This document shows positions 61,959 through 64,000 of a DNA stretch of 64,000 nt, piece by piece. The stretch covers positions 682,001 to 746,000 of the forward strand of contig NZ_SUMB01000001.1 in assembly GCF_005048155.1 (NCBI RefSeq), in the 5' to 3' direction. The stretch comes from Streptomyces piniterrae. Lineage in GTDB: Bacteria; Actinomycetota; Actinomycetes; Streptomycetales; Streptomycetaceae. Position 1 is the stretch's first letter. Each line of letters opens with the position of its first letter. The notes beneath the pieces were generated by a model, which did no database searches, was not told where the DNA came from, and saw only the letters and a list, made by a program, of their open reading frames with translations. A program made the position numbers and the translations under genes.

Positions 61959-63084
61959 GTGGAAGCGGTTGCGGCAGGCCGTGGCCGCCGTGATCCACTC
62001 CTGCTGATCGGCTTACCTGCCTTGGCTGTTGCCGCCGCGCGCCCGATCGTCCTGACCGCCGCCGAGCGGCACCGGCTGAAGAAGGCGGCCTGGGGCCACA
62101 AGAGCGAGCACCGAGCAAGGATGCGGGCGCAGATCGTGCTCCGGGCGGCTCGGGGCTGGTCCAACGCGCGTATCGCCGTTGACGTGAGAGTGCACGTGGA
62201 CACCGTACGCACGTGGCGGGGCCGGTTCGCCGACCTGGGTCTGCCCGGACTGGCGGACCGCAAGCGCCCGGGGCGGCCTGCCGCCTTTCACCGCGTTGCA
62301 GGCTGCGCAGGTCAAGGCGCTGGCCTGCCGGCTTTCCGCCGAGGCCGGCGCACCACTGTCCCGCTGGTCGTGCCCAGAATTGGCCCGAGAGGCCGTCGAG
62401 CGCGGCATCGCGCCCTTCCTATCGGCATCCACCGTGCGCCGCTGGCTCGACCAGGATGCGATCAAACCCTGGCAGCACCGCTCATGGATCTTCATCACCG
62501 ACCCGGACTTCCGGCTCAAGGCAGCGCAGGTCCTGGACCTGTACGTCCGTTCGTGGGACGGCGAGCCGCTCGGTGCAGACGAGTACGTCATCAGCGCGGA
62601 CGAGAAGACCTCGATCCAGGCCCGCTGCCGCTGCCACCGCACCCTGCGGCCCGGCCAAACGAGAGCGATGCGGGTCAACCACACCTACGGGCGTGGCGGC
62701 GCACTGGCCTACCTGGCCGCCTACGACGTCCACCAGGCCACAGTGTTCGGCCACTGCGAACCGACCACAGGCATAGCCCCGTTCATGACGTTGGTCGCCC
62801 AGGTCATGAGCCAGGAACCCTACGCGAGCGCGAAGCGCGAGTTTTGGAACGTAGACAACGGCTCCTCCCACCGCAGCAAGGCCGCAGCGGACCGCCTTGT
62901 CACCGCGTTCCCGAACGCCGTGCTGATCCACACTCCGGTGCACGCCTCGTGGCTGAACCAGGTGGAGATCTTCTTCTCCGTGGTGCAGCGCAAGGTCGTG
63001 GCGCCCAACGACTTCACCGACCTCGAAGACCGTTACAACGCCACGGCACAGCCGTTCCAGTGGAAGTTCACCCCGACCACTTAG
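61959..63084 (+). mobile_element. IS630-family transposase with a frameshift
   Basis: The first frame (GTG 61959 suggested) encodes IVLTAAERHRLKKAAWGHKS, RMRAQIVLRAARGWSNARIA and FADLGLPGLADRKRPGRP, the IS630 helix-turn-helix. The second frame continues PPFTALQAAQVKALACRLSA from about 62280 and contains the full DDE triad: ISADEKTS, WNVDNGSSH and HASWLNQVEIFFS. A single frame change at a C/G-rich run joins them, which could be a mutation or programmed slippage. It ends TAQPFQWKFTPTT. Terminal repeats were not identified. Confidence 0.85.
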
Positions 63085-63198
63085 CTGGGTGCAGTCGGCA
63101 TACGCAGAGGCTGCAGCCACCCTGAAGGTGGCCTTGCCGGAGTCAGTCAGCGGTCTTGTAGACCCCACACCCCACACAGGGAACAGGCCATCGCACTT

Positions 63199-63834
63199 CT
63201 ACGCGCGGCGTGCGTGACCTCCGTTGATGTGGTCGATCTGTTCGAGGAGAACGGCATTCAGCTGTGCACGCGCGCCCCTGACCCGCTCCAGGGCGTCCAG
63301 AACCTCGTGACGTACCGGGACTTCTTGCCGGGCAGGGCTCTGCAGGACTTCGGCGCGGACTTCGCGGGTCGCCTCTCGCAACCGGCCCAGGAGCTCGGAC
63401 AGGGCTGCGGAGGCTGAACCGTTTACATTGGCCGCTTCCCGACGGCCAGGGGGAGTCTGGACCAAAGGGATGCCGTGTGGTGGCGTGTCCTGCGATTCGA
63501 GCCAAAGACCACTGTGAGCGAGAGCGTGCCCAGCCTCGGTAGCCTCTGCCCTGACTCGGTCGATGCTCTCATCGAATCGGTCGACATCCACAGGACGGTG
63601 GGCCGCCAGATCTTGGACAGTGTGCTCCAGCGCATCAACCCATGCTCGACCCGTGGTTCGCACCTTCAGCAGCCGAGTGATCTCCGTTTCCCTTCGACGA
63701 CTCTGCTCCTCACTCGTCCTCTGCTCTGACTGGCGCCGATGCAGAAGCGCCGGGCCGTAGACCGTCGCGAGACCGGCGATTCCAGCTCCCCCCAGCGCCC
63801 CGAGCAATCCATACAACGCGCCGTTGTCACTCAT
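63199..63834 (-). CDS. Membrane-anchored coiled-coil hypothetical protein
   Basis: Protein of 211 residues. One N-terminal membrane helix (ALYGLLGALGGAGIAGLATV) is followed by a long charged helical region (SEQRTSEEQSRRRETEITRL and EALERVRGARAQLNAVLLEQ) predicted as coiled coil. The C-terminal ARRA is basic. No family name was recognised; such proteins occur singly in Streptomyces, some near conflict systems. It is the last gene of the window; 63835-64000 shows nothing recognisable. Confidence 0.65.
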   Translation of the reverse strand: MSDNGALYGLLGALGGAGIAGLATVYGPALLHRRQSEQRTSEEQSRRRETEITRLLKVRTTGRAWVDALEHTVQDLAAHRPVDVDRFDESIDRVRAEATEAGHALAHSGLWLESQDTPPHGIPLVQTPPGRREAANVNGSASAALSELLGRLREATREVRAEVLQSPARQEVPVRHEVLDALERVRGARAQLNAVLLEQIDHINGGHARRA

Positions 63835-64000
63835 GCCCCGACTCCCGCGAAATCTCGGCCTGTACGCACGCCATCTCGATCACCGTTGCCCCCTCGGCCG
63901 GACGGGAGAAGCCTGAACCCTTGCGTGAGCATGTACCCAGCTCTGCAGATGAACCCGTGCCTGGACACGGACTCGAATAGGTCTCGAACTTGAGGCCCTT

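Noticed and set aside
63850..64000. Possible tRNA end at the window edge
   Set aside because: The sequence has a TTC-like stretch (tctcgaac) but no cloverleaf arms could be folded by hand, and the window ends there.

Overview
The window is high-GC actinobacterial DNA, almost certainly Streptomyces. Codon third positions are strongly G/C, GTG starts and GTGA/ATGA overlaps are common, and there is a Streptomyces-type transglutaminase, an ECF41 sigma factor with its oxidoreductase partner, DUF418/DUF3592/CGNR proteins and a trans-AT PKS/NRPS cluster. The many broken genes and IS scraps fit an accessory, arm-like chromosomal region.

Region 1 (1-10.9 kb) opens with a HEAT-repeat protein, an Imm35/YrhB-like protein and a two-gene EACC1-caspase conflict module. 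Next come a TetR/DUF418 divergent pair, remnants of a recombinase and an IS30 transposase, and a MarR-controlled DoxX/SnoaL-like locus with three palindromes.

Region 2 (10.9-33.2 kb) is a biosynthetic locus. A nine-gene minus-strand operon (27321 to 10976) encodes A-PCP, C-A-PCP-C-PCP, KS-ACP-(degenerate reductase), a free-standing adenylation enzyme, an MFS pump, a luciferase-like monooxygenase, a flavin reductase, a trans-acting acyltransferase and a type II thioesterase. An SDR diverges from it. A plus-strand four-gene operon follows: PrpF-like isomerase, Asn/Asp-tRNA-synthetase-like protein with an altered substrate loop, MFS pump, and an ATP-grasp-like protein lacking its ATP-binding middle. 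The inferred product is a short peptide extended by one C2 unit and oxidised by a flavin enzyme; the second operon may make, attach, export or protect against an unusual acid. I cannot name a known compound.

Region 3 (33.3-51.6 kb) is a patchwork. Intact genes include an ABC-F ATPase, a secreted epoxide-hydrolase-like enzyme, an FAD oxidoreductase, two HSL-type esterases, an NmrA-like SDR and a second MarR regulator. Broken genes include an ABC-F relative, a fucose-isomerase-like enzyme, a flavin reductase, a phage scaffold-like protein, a cupin, a VOC protein and an aminoglycoside-phosphotransferase-like protein. IS5, IS481 and Tn3 fragments lie between them.

Region 4 (51.6-64 kb) holds a pre-pro microbial transglutaminase, a serine-recombinase remnant fused to an orphan DNA methyltransferase, and a DUF5655 gene cut by an IS5 element. 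A 2.16-kb unit bounded by perfect 27-bp inverted repeats carries a beta-propeller gene. It ends with an oxidoreductase-SigJ pair, an IS630 element with a frameshift, and a membrane-anchored coiled-coil protein. No rRNA, tRNA or CRISPR array was seen.
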